Assembly: GCA_964236465.1 (NCBI GenBank)
Contig: CAXSBZ010000006.1
Span: 1 to 64,000, forward strand
DNA from: Mucilaginibacter_A sp964236465
GTDB lineage: Bacteria; Bacteroidota; Bacteroidia; Sphingobacteriales; Sphingobacteriaceae
DNA: 64,000 nucleotides
Direction of reading: 5' to 3'
Shown: piece by piece, positions 23,258 to 32,238 of the stretch
Layout of the letters: each line of letters opens with the position of its first letter
Position numbering within the stretch: position 1 is the stretch's first letter
Notes under the pieces: model-generated
What the model saw: the letters and a program-made list of their open reading frames with translations, nothing else
Told to the model about the DNA's origin: nothing
Databases searched by the model: none
Translations under genes and position numbers: made by a program

Positions 23258-23674
23258 TCAACCCAAAAAACTCTCTACTGCCAATCGGTAACTATCCAAA
23301 CCAAAACCCAAAATCACACCTTTGCAACTGGCGGATAAAAAAGAATGATGCCGGAAAGTTTCGCGTTGGTGCACGTTGGAAATATGGACTTCTACCACCG
23401 GCGTTTTCACCGCAGCAATGGCGTCGGCAATGGCAATCGAAGTATGTGTATAAGCACCGGCATTCAGCACAATTCCATCGAAATCAAAACCAACTTCCTG
23501 GATTTTATCAATCAGCTCGCCTTCTTTGTTGCTTTGAAAATAACTGAATTCGACATTGGGAAATCGCTTTTGCAATTCCGAAAAGTAGGTGGTAAAAGAA
23601 GTATTGCCATAAACCGAAGGTTCGCGTGTGCCCAGCAGGTTGAGGTTTGGTCCGTTGATAATTTGTATCTTCAT
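23258..23674 (-). CDS. aroQ: 3-dehydroquinate dehydratase, type II
   Basis: The 138-residue enzyme forms 3-dehydroshikimate in aromatic amino-acid synthesis. Motifs are IINGPNLNLLGTREPSVYG at the N-terminus (with the catalytic Tyr22-type residue), GIVLNAGAYTHTSIAIADAI with the active-site Asn and HISNVHQRETFRHHSF with the catalytic His. The start is the ATG at 23674; a GTG just before it is in frame. The NTSFTTYF segment coincides with a weak DM25 copy. It is divergent from xerD with a 32-bp gap. Confidence 0.94.
   Translation of the reverse strand: MKIQIINGPNLNLLGTREPSVYGNTSFTTYFSELQKRFPNVEFSYFQSNKEGELIDKIQEVGFDFDGIVLNAGAYTHTSIAIADAIAAVKTPVVEVHISNVHQRETFRHHSFLSASCKGVILGFGLDSYRLAVESFLG
23581..23605 (+). 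repeat. DM25-like copy, GA form, inside aroQ
   Basis: AAAAGTAGGT then GGTAAAAGAAGTAT, encoding GNTSFTTYF. The left half departs from consensus, so chance is possible. Confidence 0.45.
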
Positions 23675-23706
23675 CACTCAAACATAAAATAAATTTATAA
23701 GATATT

Positions 23707-24606
23707 TTGGACTGGCCTTCTACCATCAACGGTTTTCGAGCTTATTTAACGCTGGAAAAATTCTTGTCGCCCAATACCATTCAAGCGTATTTGCAGGATA
23801 TAGACAAGTTGCAGCAGTTTTCCGTTTCATTACAACCGCAACGCAAGCCGGAAACCATTACCACGCCGGATTTAAAAGCATTCATTAAATGGGTGAACGA
23901 GCTGGGCATGACACCGGCTTCGCAAGCGCGAATCCTGTCTGGTATCAAAGCTTTTTACAAGTTTATGCTGATGGAAAACTTGCTTTCGCATGATCCGTCC
24001 GAACAAATTGAAGCACCACAGCTGACACGGAAACTACCTGATACGCTGAGCATTATAGATATTGATGCTTTAATTGGCGCGATTAATCTTTCCAAACCCG
24101 ATGGCATCCGCAATAAAACCATGCTGGAAGTGCTGTACAGTTGCGGCTTGCGGGTAACGGAATTGATTACACTGAAAATTTCCAACCTGTACTTGGAAGA
24201 CGATTTCATCAAGATTTTGGGTAAAGGAAACAAAGAGCGTTTGGTGCCGATTGGCGGGCAGGCCCAGAAAATGCTCCTGATTTATCTACAAGAAATCCGC
24301 GTGCACCTCAACATCAAAAAAGGCCAGGAAGATTTTGTGTTTTTGAGCAAACGCGGCGCGGCACTTTCGCGCGTGATGGTTTTTATGATTATTAAAGCTT
24401 TGGCCGAAAAAATAGGTCTTAAAAAGAGCATCAGTCCGCATACTTTCCGTCATTCTTTTGCCACACATTTAATTGAAGGCGGAGCAGATTTGCGCGCCGT
24501 ACAGGAAATGCTGGGTCATGAAAGCATCACCACGACGGAAATTTATACGCACTTGGACCGGGAATATTTGCGGGAAACGATTGTGCAGTATCATCCGAGA
24601 AGTTAA
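23707..24606 (+). CDS. xerD: site-specific tyrosine recombinase XerD
   Basis: This 299-residue recombinase has the six catalytic residues in place: R149 (GLRVTEL), K173 (GKGNKERLVPI), H245 and R248 (HTFRHSFATHL), H271 (LGHESI) and Y280 (IYTHLD). The SAM-like N-terminal domain is intact (FLSPNTIQAYLQDIDKLQQF). With XerC it resolves chromosome dimers at dif. Its length and close fit to Xer proteins, and its place beside aroQ, argue for a housekeeping role and not an integron integrase (no additional alpha-2 insertion). No ATG is in frame; TTG at 23707 is the likely start. Confidence 0.93.
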   Translation: MDWPSTINGFRAYLTLEKFLSPNTIQAYLQDIDKLQQFSVSLQPQRKPETITTPDLKAFIKWVNELGMTPASQARILSGIKAFYKFMLMENLLSHDPSEQIEAPQLTRKLPDTLSIIDIDALIGAINLSKPDGIRNKTMLEVLYSCGLRVTELITLKISNLYLEDDFIKILGKGNKERLVPIGGQAQKMLLIYLQEIRVHLNIKKGQEDFVFLSKRGAALSRVMVFMIIKALAEKIGLKKSISPHTFRHSFATHLIEGGADLRAVQEMLGHESITTTEIYTHLDREYLRETIVQYHPRS

Positions 24607-24619
24607 CGAAAGTACAAGT

Positions 24620-24795
24620 ATGATTTTAAAAGCAATTGAAACAGAAGAACAATATGATAATGCTTTAGTTCGAATTTATGATTTGGTGTAAAAGGAACTT
24701 TAAAAAGGTTTAAAAGAGTAGGATGAATTTAAAGGATTAAATATTCTGGTTGAAGCATGTGAAAAAATCATTATCCTATTTCAAAATCAAACCGA
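24620..24795 (+). pseudogene. HigA-like antitoxin relic
   Basis: Reading from ATG 24620 gives MILKAIETEEQYDNALVRIY then DLV and stop, followed in the same frame by KEL-stop-KGLKE-stop-DEFKGLNILVEACEKI. The order EEQYDNAL..RIYDL....DEF..LNILVEAYE matches the N-terminal helices of HigA/HTH antitoxins that pair with HigB. Three in-frame stops in 35 codons, and no helix-turn-helix half, show a decayed, truncated remnant. No higB remains. Confidence 0.7.
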
Positions 24796-24821
24796 TAATC
24801 AAATTAGATCCAAGTTTACTA

Positions 24822-24846
24822 ATGCTTCTTTTATCAACCTAAATTT
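24822..24846 (-). repeat. DM25 copy, GA form, after HigA relic
   Basis: ATGCTTCTTTTATC then AACCTAAATTT. Confidence 0.88.
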
Positions 24847-24917
24847 ATAACTAAAAGCTTGTGTGCACAAACTCGGCGCATCCAATTGTGGTTTCTGTTG
24901 TAAATCTCAAACACAAA

Positions 24918-25325
24918 TTATCCATTTCCCAAAGCTATAATCCGGTCAAACTCTTCCGCTTTCAAAGGCATTACAGATAACCTTCCCTGCCGTACCAAAC
25001 TGATGTTTTGCAACTGCTCATCAGCTTTTATTTGTTCCAAGGTAACTACTGTTTCCAAGCTTTGCACCGGTTCCAAATCAACCACCACCCAATTCGGATC
25101 ACTTGTGGTTGGGTCCTGATAAAATTCTGTTACAACTTTTGCAATCCCAACTACACATTTACCTTCATTGCTATGATAAAACAACACCAAATCACCCGCT
25201 TTCATTTCCCGTAAGTTATTGCGTGCCTGATAGTTGCGTACACCATCCCAATGCGTTCTGCCCTCTTGCCAAAACTTTTCCCAACTGTATTTATGCGGTT
25301 CGGATTTAACTAAATAATAGTTCAT
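24918..25325 (-). CDS. EVE domain-containing protein
   Basis: The 135-residue protein is a single EVE domain of the PUA-like superfamily, similar to human THYN1. Signature pieces are NYYLVKSEPHKYSWEKF at the start, HWDGVRNYQARNNLREMKAG in the middle, then GDLVLFYHSN and ADPNW-like SDPNWVVVDLEPV. EVE proteins bind modified bases in DNA or RNA and often accompany restriction or defence genes. Here it is near the lone nuclease (22217) but not adjacent. Housekeeping use is also possible because it is widely conserved. Confidence 0.9.
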   Translation of the reverse strand: MNYYLVKSEPHKYSWEKFWQEGRTHWDGVRNYQARNNLREMKAGDLVLFYHSNEGKCVVGIAKVVTEFYQDPTTSDPNWVVVDLEPVQSLETVVTLEQIKADEQLQNISLVRQGRLSVMPLKAEEFDRIIALGNG

Positions 25326-25755
25326 CAGGTGCTTTGTTTAGATTTTAAATTTATATTTCTTTTTTTACAAGTTTGCCAAAAGGTGACAAATTGCATAAAC
25401 AAACAAAAAAACATATATCTTATCAAAAAGATAAATTGTAGTATTAAGAATGAATACATGTTGTGCCAAAGCAGAAAAAATTTATTTAAAACAATTGGAT
25501 TTAAAATTTCGTACTTTCGCTCATTAACTTTGATAAAATATATTAATCATTTAAATAATAAATTTAACCATTATAAAATGCTTTAGCGTATTTTGTTTAT
25601 CATATAACATTTGCTTCCGGTCCCGAATCTTCTTTTCAAGCCTAATTGTGTACTAAAACTTATTTTTTTGAATCTCCCAGGATAGGAATAAAAATACTTG
25701 GTGTATTCTGTTTTTTTGAAATTTTATACAGTTGTGAGTCTTTTGTTTTTTTAAT
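25326..25755. other. Gene-free AT-rich stretch upstream of acyltransferase
   Basis: 430 bp of very AT-rich sequence. No convincing gene, terminator or DM25 copy was found; it probably holds the acyltransferase promoter. Confidence 0.5.
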
Positions 25756-26802
25756 ATGAGCAATAATTTATTTGTATCCAATTCTGTTGAATCTGCTCCG
25801 GCATATATACCAGTTGTTAATTCACTTAGAGGATTGGCTGCCGTATTGGTTTGTATTTTTCACTTGATCTGTTTACCATTGGGCTTTTTGGAAAACACTG
25901 ATATATACAACTTTGCACCCTACGGCCGATATGGTGTACAAGTGTTTTTTGTAATAACCGGTGTTGTTATTCCAATCACGCTCATAAAAGCGAGATACAA
26001 TTACTTTCTGTTTGGAAAGTTTATTTATAAGAGAATTGTCCGTATTGAACCTCCTTACATTTTTTCTATTTTAATTGGCCTTTTTCTTCTTTTAATGAGA
26101 AACCAATTCTTATCGAAAATACCACATGATGTTCCGTCCGTCAAAAACATACTTCTTCATTTGGGTTATTTGATCCCTTTTGTAAAAGGTGAACAATGGT
26201 TTATTATTGTATTTTGGACAATGGCTGTTGAGTTCCAATTTTACATCCTGATTAGTTTACTTTTCCCCATATTGGTAAGCCATAAAATAGCAATAAGACT
26301 GATGGGTTATTGTATGGTTTTTGGCCTGGCGATATTGTTAACAAATACAATTTATGCACCGGTTTGGTTACCTATATTTATGATGGGTATAATTTATATC
26401 AGCTATCGTTATGCAAAAATTAAAGTGATAGAATTTTGGACAGTATTGATAACTGCCGTTTTTTGCAGTGTTTTTTTACACAGTTTCATCATTACAACTA
26501 TAGCCATTGCCACACTTGGAACCATCCATTTTTTCTCATCTTATCAATGCAAGTTAGGGAATTTTTTAGGTAGTATTTCCTACTCTTTGTATCTAACACA
26601 TACTCTTTTTGGTTCAGCAACTATTAACTTTTTTGTACCATATGTTTCATTGTTTTACGTCAAATTATTAATTGTTTTATTGGCTTTTGCTGTCAGCATC
26701 GTAGCAGCATACTTTTTTTATATATGGATAGAAAAACCGTTTCAAAAATATGCCTCCAAAATTAAATTGCGGTCAAAATCAACTGTAATTAAGCTTGTTT
26801 AA
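25756..26802 (+). CDS. acyltransferase family 3 (OafA/YrhL type) membrane protein
   Basis: The 348-residue integral membrane protein has about ten membrane segments. NSLRGLAAVLVCIFHL near residue 24 carries the R and catalytic-type His of acyltransferase-3 enzymes, and GVQVFFVITGVVI and WTMAVEFQFYI are conserved further on. These enzymes O-acetylate or acylate surface sugars such as O-antigen, peptidoglycan or glycolipids. The gene is AT-rich relative to its surroundings and has no polysaccharide cluster beside it, so the acceptor cannot be inferred. It may be acquired. Confidence 0.9.
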   Translation: MSNNLFVSNSVESAPAYIPVVNSLRGLAAVLVCIFHLICLPLGFLENTDIYNFAPYGRYGVQVFFVITGVVIPITLIKARYNYFLFGKFIYKRIVRIEPPYIFSILIGLFLLLMRNQFLSKIPHDVPSVKNILLHLGYLIPFVKGEQWFIIVFWTMAVEFQFYILISLLFPILVSHKIAIRLMGYCMVFGLAILLTNTIYAPVWLPIFMMGIIYISYRYAKIKVIEFWTVLITAVFCSVFLHSFIITTIAIATLGTIHFFSSYQCKLGNFLGSISYSLYLTHTLFGSATINFFVPYVSLFYVKLLIVLLAFAVSIVAAYFFYIWIEKPFQKYASKIKLRSKSTVIKLV

Positions 26803-26860
26803 AGGTATTTTAACTTAAATCTTCGCTGTTAAAAATATTTTTCGCATTTTGCATGGTATA

Positions 26861-26885
26861 GATTTTTGTATGATAAAAACAGCAT
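26861..26885 (+). repeat. DM25 copy, AC form, spanning a start codon
   Basis: GATTTTTGTAT then GATAAAAACAGCAT; the ATG at 26870 is inside it and its bases encode MIKTA, the first residues of the next gene. Confidence 0.75.
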
Positions 26886-27349
26886 TCGTTCTGTTCTTCT
26901 GTTTAACATTTTCCATTTTTTCTTATGCGCAAACCAATCAGGCAAAAGCAGAAAAATTGGTGAATGATTATTTAAATAATATGCCCAAGTTAATGGTTAC
27001 CTCAAACCTAAAATTCAGTACTGTTCACGCTTTAAAAAATTCTTATTCGGATACAAAAACCTATAAAAATTTTCAGCGTAAAATTGACAGCCTTAAACTG
27101 GAAGGCAGAAAGATTGATGCCAGGATCCCAAAAATGAAAACCGATGCAGAAATTAACCAATCCAAAAAAGATAGCAAGCAACTTTCTAATCATTTGGTTG
27201 CAACAAGCGATCAAATGATTGATTTCATGACGCAATATAAAACCACACCAATTGGCTGGACCATCAAAGCCTTCAATCAAAACGGAAGTAAAAGTAAAAA
27301 GACTTTTTTCCTGAATAAAGAACTGACAAAAGTTATTCAGGTAAAATAA
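26870..27349 (+). CDS. secreted hypothetical protein, 159 aa
   Basis: A cleavable signal peptide (MIKTAFVLFFCLTFSIFSYA, predicted cut before QTNQ) is followed by a soluble, Lys-rich, helical domain with LVNDYLNNMPKLMVTSNLKF and GWTIKAFNQNG. It is not recognised as a named family; the short IGWTIKAFNQNGSKSKKTFF end resembles small Bacteroidota periplasmic proteins. A TTG at 26849 would add seven residues before the signal and is rejected. A terminator follows. Confidence 0.7.
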   Translation: MIKTAFVLFFCLTFSIFSYAQTNQAKAEKLVNDYLNNMPKLMVTSNLKFSTVHALKNSYSDTKTYKNFQRKIDSLKLEGRKIDARIPKMKTDAEINQSKKDSKQLSNHLVATSDQMIDFMTQYKTTPIGWTIKAFNQNGSKSKKTFFLNKELTKVIQVK

Positions 27350-27369
27350 GTTTAAGCTTAAGTAATTGT

Positions 27370-27394
27370 AATTTTACCTGGATAAAAGAAGTAT
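27370..27394 (+). repeat. DM25 copy, GA form, intergenic
   Basis: AATTTTACCTG then GATAAAAGAAGTAT. Confidence 0.88.
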
Positions 27395-27418
27395 CACAAC
27401 AAATATTAACCAACAAAA

Positions 27419-27452
27419 TAAAGGCTGCCCGGTTTTGGGCAGCCTTTGTTTT
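27419..27452 (+). terminator. Terminator after the 26870 gene
   Basis: AAGGCTGCCC / GGGCAGCCTT stem with TTGTTTT tail; in the other direction it could also end the 27472 gene. Confidence 0.88.
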
Positions 27453-27471
27453 AACTTGGATACAAGTTGGC

Positions 27472-27672
27472 TTAATGTGCTTTTTCTACTTTTTTAACAT
27501 GCTTTACTTTTGTACCACTGTAATGTTTGTGTTTGCTAAAAAGGTTGTGTACTTTTTGCGGAACAGTGGAAGTTTTCTTAACCTTAGTTTCGTCTTTGAT
27601 TACTTTTTGTTGCGCAAAAGAAGCAACAGAAACACAAATCATCAGCATGATTAATAACAATGTTTTTTTCAT
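27472..27672 (-). CDS. small secreted basic protein, 66 aa
   Basis: The product has a clear signal peptide (MKKTLLLIMLMICVSVASFA) cut before QQKV, leaving about 46 residues with many Lys, Val and His (KHKHYSGTKVKHVKKV). No family is recognised. Basic periplasmic mini-proteins of this type are common in Bacteroidota. The convergent terminator at 27419 may serve it. Confidence 0.65.
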   Translation of the reverse strand: MKKTLLLIMLMICVSVASFAQQKVIKDETKVKKTSTVPQKVHNLFSKHKHYSGTKVKHVKKVEKAH

Positions 27673-27842
27673 AAGTATAGTTTTGTTTGTATTGGCTTGA
27701 TACGATTTTTTTTATAATTAGTTGTTCAAAATCAAACTAACTGGAAAAATACAGGTAAAAGATACAGACAGATTTTTCGATAGATCAAAACATTACTTTG
27801 CGAATATGTTAGGTTTGTATTATCATTTTGATTTTTAAAAAT

Positions 27843-30212
27843 ATGTCTGATACATACTATTTATCTGTTTATAAAATCTTTTTACTTTTCGTTTTCAATG
27901 TGCTAACTTGTTGTTTCTTATTTTTAAATAAAGTTTGCGGGCAAGAAAAAACACTTGTAAAAACAGTATCAGATACGGCTTCAACCACTCTTCGGGATAC
28001 TTTGCTTTTTCGGATTGAGCAGGCACAAACTATTATTAATCAAATTGATACTCACAATAAAAATAGTTACAATTTAGCCCGGATACGGGCAGATTTACCC
28101 GAAATCAAAGCAAACGTATCGGAAATAAAAGAAGACATGTTGGGCACGTCCCGAATTTTGGAGATCAAAACTTTGCTGAGCTATCAGACAATTTTAAAAG
28201 GCGAACAAACACAACTATTCGACTGGCGAAAAACTTTATCGGCCTATAACAACAACCTTCGCCAGATGTCCGATCAAATCATCAGATTGAGTACCGATAC
28301 GCTTTTATTTCCTGTTGCAAAAGATACAATTGGGGAACATCTTTACCTAATCCAACTAAACAACTTACGGCAAAAACTACAAACATCAGGCAAAATAACC
28401 ACCCACACTTTGGATAGTGTAGGTACTTTACTCGCCAGTGTTTCTACTTTATATTTTGAAATTAATGATCTGCAAACTGTTATCTATGAACATTTTAAAA
28501 CTTACGGACAAAGCGCATTGAGCAAAGAATCCCCTTATTTATGGTCTGCGCCGCCCATCACAACGACTACCAATATCGGTAAACTTTTTCGCACTTCTTA
28601 CCAAGGGCAAAACCGAATTTTATCTTATTTCATCAATAACACGTGGGACAACCGGCTGCTATTGATTGTAACTGGTTTGGCCTTTTTCATCTGGGTTTTC
28701 CGAAATTTTAAGGTGGTAAACAAAGTACCGCTCAACCCTAAATTAGCAGCTTTAAAATTCAATTACATTGGGCCGATGCCTTTGCTCTCCACACTGATTG
28801 TAATTTTAAGCGTAACACCTTTGTTTGAACCCAGTTCGCCGCCATCTTATATAGAACTTATTCAGATAGCTTTGTTGTTTGTGCTGACTTTGTTTTTTCG
28901 GAAACGGATCAAAGCCAGACAATTCAAATTCTGGCTGCTCATTGTCGCCTTATATTGCCTTACTTCTGTCGCCATTGCTGTTATAAACTATGGTTTGATT
29001 TTACGGAGCTGGCTAATCTTGCTCAACCTTGCTTCTGTTTACATTGGCCTAATTTTTTATAAAAAGACAGATAGAAGAACCATCGCCAAAAAATATTTGA
29101 AACCAATGATGGCTATTTATCTGACATTGAATAGTTTGGCTATTTTGTTAAATCTTTTCGGGCGCATCAGCCTGGCCAAAGTTTTCAGCCAAACGGCTAT
29201 TACTTGTCTTCCCCAAGTTGTTGGCTTGGCGGTACTTGTCCATCTAATTTCAGAATCTTTAGAGTTACAAATCCGGATTAGTTCCTGTTCGGGTGGTTTA
29301 TTTTCCAGGATTAATTTTAATAAAGTACGCAAAACCTTTCGCAAAGTGCTGTCAATTATGGCGGTTTTACTTTGGCTGCTGGTATTTTTTATCAATCTAA
29401 ATTTTTCCGGTGCTTTGTTTACCCTGGTAGAATTGATGCTGAACAAACCACGCAATTTTGGGAGTATCAATTACACTTTGGGCAATATTTTGCTATTTGC
29501 ACTCATCCTTTATATATCACTTTGGCTACAAAAAAATATAGGCATTTTGCTTAGCGAAGGCAGCTCAGACTTTATGGGCAAAACGGAACAAAAAAGTTCC
29601 AAGTTGGCCTTGATTCGTTTAATTGTAATTTTAGTTGGGTTTTTTGTTGCGATCAATGCTTCCGGTTTTCCGATTGATAAACTAACAGTTGTACTGGGCG
29701 CGCTAAGTGTTGGTATTGGTTTGGGGATGCAAAACATTGTCAATAATTTTGTTTCAGGCATTATCCTGATTTTTGAACGGCCGTTTCAAATTGGTGATTT
29801 TGTGGAATTGGCTGATAAAAAAGGCAAGGTTTTGGATATTGGCATCCGGGCAAGCAGAATGCTGACACCACAAGGATCAGAATTAATTGTACCTAATGGC
29901 GATTTGCTGTCGGGCAGATTAGTGAATTGGACGTTGAGCAACAACTATTTAAAAACAGAATTTTTATTGAAAATTTGTAATGAAGCTGATGTTTCAATAG
30001 TGAAAAAGATTATCGAAGAAGAAGTTGCAAAGTCAGAAGATGCTGTAAAAAATACTGAATCGGAAATTTTATTCAATGCGGTTGGAGCAGATAACATTGA
30101 ATTGAAAGTGCAAGTGTGGATCAATAATATTTACAATGAAGTAAGTTTTAAAGGCAAAATACTGGAACAGATATTTACAAGATTCAAAGAAAAAGGCATT
30201 AAAATGATGTAA
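27843..30212 (+). CDS. MscS family mechanosensitive ion channel, large form
   Basis: The 789-residue protein (ATG at 27843; a TTG at 27828 is in frame) has a signal-like first helix, a periplasmic coiled-coil-rich domain (about 45-230) and about eleven membrane segments. The MscS core is near residues 590-690: VVLGALSVGIGLGMQNIVNN is the pore helix with Gly/Ala packing, followed by FVSGIILIFERPFQIGDFVE, GKVLDIGIRASRM and the beta-domain. Like MscK/YbdG-type channels, it would release solutes on osmotic downshock. The AT-rich gene stands alone. Confidence 0.92.
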   Translation: MSDTYYLSVYKIFLLFVFNVLTCCFLFLNKVCGQEKTLVKTVSDTASTTLRDTLLFRIEQAQTIINQIDTHNKNSYNLARIRADLPEIKANVSEIKEDMLGTSRILEIKTLLSYQTILKGEQTQLFDWRKTLSAYNNNLRQMSDQIIRLSTDTLLFPVAKDTIGEHLYLIQLNNLRQKLQTSGKITTHTLDSVGTLLASVSTLYFEINDLQTVIYEHFKTYGQSALSKESPYLWSAPPITTTTNIGKLFRTSYQGQNRILSYFINNTWDNRLLLIVTGLAFFIWVFRNFKVVNKVPLNPKLAALKFNYIGPMPLLSTLIVILSVTPLFEPSSPPSYIELIQIALLFVLTLFFRKRIKARQFKFWLLIVALYCLTSVAIAVINYGLILRSWLILLNLASVYIGLIFYKKTDRRTIAKKYLKPMMAIYLTLNSLAILLNLFGRISLAKVFSQTAITCLPQVVGLAVLVHLISESLELQIRISSCSGGLFSRINFNKVRKTFRKVLSIMAVLLWLLVFFINLNFSGALFTLVELMLNKPRNFGSINYTLGNILLFALILYISLWLQKNIGILLSEGSSDFMGKTEQKSSKLALIRLIVILVGFFVAINASGFPIDKLTVVLGALSVGIGLGMQNIVNNFVSGIILIFERPFQIGDFVELADKKGKVLDIGIRASRMLTPQGSELIVPNGDLLSGRLVNWTLSNNYLKTEFLLKICNEADVSIVKKIIEEEVAKSEDAVKNTESEILFNAVGADNIELKVQVWINNIYNEVSFKGKILEQIFTRFKEKGIKMM

Positions 30213-30257
30213 GCTTTCAAGCTGAGATTACCTATTTCTTTATAAAATTAATTATTT

Positions 30258-30548
30258 TTAATTGTATTTTTCTGCGAATTGCTTTCGCATCACAGTCAAC
30301 AGGTTGATGATAAAAAATTTACTCCGTTGTATATCATATTTGTTATTGTCAGGATCAGCAATTTCTAAATCAGCAAGGATGTTTTCCAACACACTTCGAT
30401 AATTCAAATACGATTCTACGTTTTGGAATTTTAGGATAAAACAGGAAGTATTGCTATACGTCGGCACGGGGATACCGCATATCTTAAACTCTTCAAAGTA
30501 TTGCTGTTTCAGTTCAACACCAAAAAAATCAGTTCCTATGTTTTTCAT
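30258..30548 (-). CDS. hypothetical protein, 96 aa
   Basis: The frame is complete and bounded by neighbours, but no family is recognised. The protein is soluble, with two Tyr/Phe-rich stretches (FEEFKICGIPVPTYSNTSCF, ILKFQNVESYLNYRSVLENI) and an acidic end. It is convergent with mscS, with a 45-bp gap. Confidence 0.5.
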   Translation of the reverse strand: MKNIGTDFFGVELKQQYFEEFKICGIPVPTYSNTSCFILKFQNVESYLNYRSVLENILADLEIADPDNNKYDIQRSKFFIINLLTVMRKQFAEKYN

Positions 30549-30780
30549 ATTATTTTAAGATTAAAATGCTTTAACTTCTAAATCAATAAATTATAAATTA
30601 CTACTGTTCGATTAACATCATTTTATTTATTAAAAAAAATAATACGATATAAATCAAAATTGTTTTATTTGAATTAATATAATTTTTGCGAAAAATTTTA
30701 ATACGGTATAAATAACTGTTTTTCAAGCGTATTTATACTTATTCTCATAGGCTATTCAATTTTTATTAAGGGAAATAATA

Positions 30781-30803
30781 ATACTTCTTTTATCAAATAA
30801 ATT
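30781..30803 (-). repeat. DM25 copy, GA form, intergenic
   Basis: ATACTTCTTTTATC then AAATAAATT. Confidence 0.82.
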
Positions 30804-30847
30804 CCGTTTCCGTATTCGGGACCATCAACAAAGCATGAAAGCTTGAT

Positions 30848-30872
30848 AATTTTTAGGTGATAAAAGAAGTAT
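30848..30872 (+). repeat. DM25 copy, GA form, intergenic
   Basis: AATTTTTAGGT then GATAAAAGAAGTAT. Confidence 0.9.
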
Positions 30873-30971
30873 AGAACATAAACCAAACAAACTTGAAACA
30901 GCTTCTTGGCATGTTAATCTCGATCGTGAAAATGCTATTGAACCTGCATTTAGAGAACGCTATTTATCCAA

Positions 30972-31397
30972 TTATTTCAGATCAGGATCAGCGCGCACAG
31001 CTGGTTCAAATTCTTCTATTTTCCAATATGGAATGTAGCCGGTTTTACTGTCTTGGATTAAAATTTTTGCCCGGATATAATCAGGCTGGCTCAAATCCAA
31101 ACCAACAAATTTTACACTGTCGCCAATGGTTAAAGTTTTAACTATTCTGCTTTCTTCATCCAAAACAGAAAGGTCCTGGTAAGCATCTGATTTTTGGTCC
31201 CAAGTATTGATTCTGACTTTTCTATCCGCATATCGATGTTCTAATTTTCTTAAAACCTGAACAAGCTTGGCATCATATTCCCGATTGGTTTGCTGGCGAA
31301 TGCTTCTTTTACAGGCATAAAATCCAAGTGCAAGAATCACAACTAACCATAAATTATATTGGAAGTTGATCTTTCCAACTTTGGATACTTTCAGCAT
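30972..31397 (-). CDS. membrane-anchored SH3-like hypothetical protein
   Basis: The 141-residue protein has an N-terminal hydrophobic segment (FQYNLWLVVILALGFYAC), which could be a membrane anchor or a lipoprotein signal with Cys near residue 29. The remainder resembles a short SH3-like beta-barrel with TLTIGDSVKFVGLD and TGYIPYWKIEEF. No named family is certain. A DM25 copy encodes the CKRSIRQ segment right after the membrane helix. Confidence 0.6.
   Translation of the reverse strand: MLKVSKVGKINFQYNLWLVVILALGFYACKRSIRQQTNREYDAKLVQVLRKLEHRYADRKVRINTWDQKSDAYQDLSVLDEESRIVKTLTIGDSVKFVGLDLSQPDYIRAKILIQDSKTGYIPYWKIEEFEPAVRADPDLK
31300..31324 (-). repeat. DM25 copy, GA form, inside 30972 gene
   Basis: ATGCTTCTTTTACA then GGCATAAAATC, encoding FYACKRSI. 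Confidence 0.75.
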
Positions 31398-31436
31398 ATT
31401 AATTCGTAAACTTGATTGTACTTTTTTAAATATTCA

Positions 31437-32126
31437 TCATTCAATTTTCCAGCCCAACAATTGCATGGCTTCCAGAAATTCTTTTTGCAAAGGTGCCCGG
31501 ATATGGATTTGATTTCCCGAAACCGGATGTTGAAACGACAGCTCGGCGGCATGGAGCAGCATGGTTTCTATCTGCCATTTTTCTTTAAACATCCGGTTTT
31601 GCTTGTTGCAGCCATGCGTGCGGTCGCCGATGATCGGATGAAAAATATGGCTGAAATGTTTGCGCAGCTGGTGCATCCTGCCAGTTTCAGGTTTGGCTTC
31701 TACCAAAGAATACCTCGAAGTTGGATGCGCGCCCAGCGGAATATCCAGCTCTGCCCGTTGCAAGGTTTTGAAAGCCGTAAATGCTTCCTGCAAAGTGCCG
31801 TTTTCTTTTCGCAGCGGATAATCAATTTCTTGATAATCAGCCGTATGGCCGCGCACAATAGCGAGATACTTCTTTTGCACACGGTTTTCTGCAAAGGCCT
31901 GCTGCATTGCTTTTTCGGTTTCCTTATCCAAAGCAAACAATAAAACCCCGGCTGTTTTCCGGTCGATGCGATGTGTCGGGTTTACCCATTTGCCAATCTG
32001 GTTTTTCAAAACCTGCAAAGCAAATTCGTGTGCATCACGGGCGATGGCCGAACGGTGGACGAGCAAACCGTGAGGCTTATTGATGGCGATTAAATGCTCA
32101 TCGCAATATAAAATTTCTAAAAGCAA
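31437..32126 (-). CDS. RluA/TruC-family pseudouridine synthase
   Basis: The 229-residue enzyme isomerises uridine to pseudouridine in RNA. The catalytic Asp is D55 in the family motif THRIDRKTAGVLL; the N-terminal block ILYCDEHLIAINKPHGLLVH and the GRMHQLRKHFSHI motif are diagnostic. The short length, without an S4 domain, and the N-terminus point to the TruC subgroup (tRNA position 65), though RluA-type 23S/tRNA targets cannot be excluded. Confidence 0.9.
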   Translation of the reverse strand: MLLEILYCDEHLIAINKPHGLLVHRSAIARDAHEFALQVLKNQIGKWVNPTHRIDRKTAGVLLFALDKETEKAMQQAFAENRVQKKYLAIVRGHTADYQEIDYPLRKENGTLQEAFTAFKTLQRAELDIPLGAHPTSRYSLVEAKPETGRMHQLRKHFSHIFHPIIGDRTHGCNKQNRMFKEKWQIETMLLHAAELSFQHPVSGNQIHIRAPLQKEFLEAMQLLGWKIE

Positions 32127-32153
32127 GTGTTTTATATTAATTTAACGAGCACC

Positions 32154-32178
32154 AAATTTAGGGCAATAAAAGAAGTAT
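32154..32178 (+). repeat. DM25 copy, GA form, intergenic
   Basis: AAATTTAGGG then CAATAAAAGAAGTAT, between divergent genes. Confidence 0.83.
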
Positions 32179-32238
32179 CGGCTCAATCATTTTATTATTT
32201 TGAAAAATACGATCTGAATTTTTTACAGGTACAAGTTT

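Larger units (their letters stand above)
30549..30971. other. Gene-free AT-rich stretch with two DM25 copies
   Basis: Very AT-rich (about 75-80% by eye). Two DM25 copies are listed separately; no coding frame is supported. Confidence 0.6.

Noticed and set aside
23707..24606. xerD as the integrase of the cassette-like genes
   Set aside because: It has the length and sequence of a housekeeping Xer recombinase, lacks the extra integron-integrase segment and is 13 kb away.
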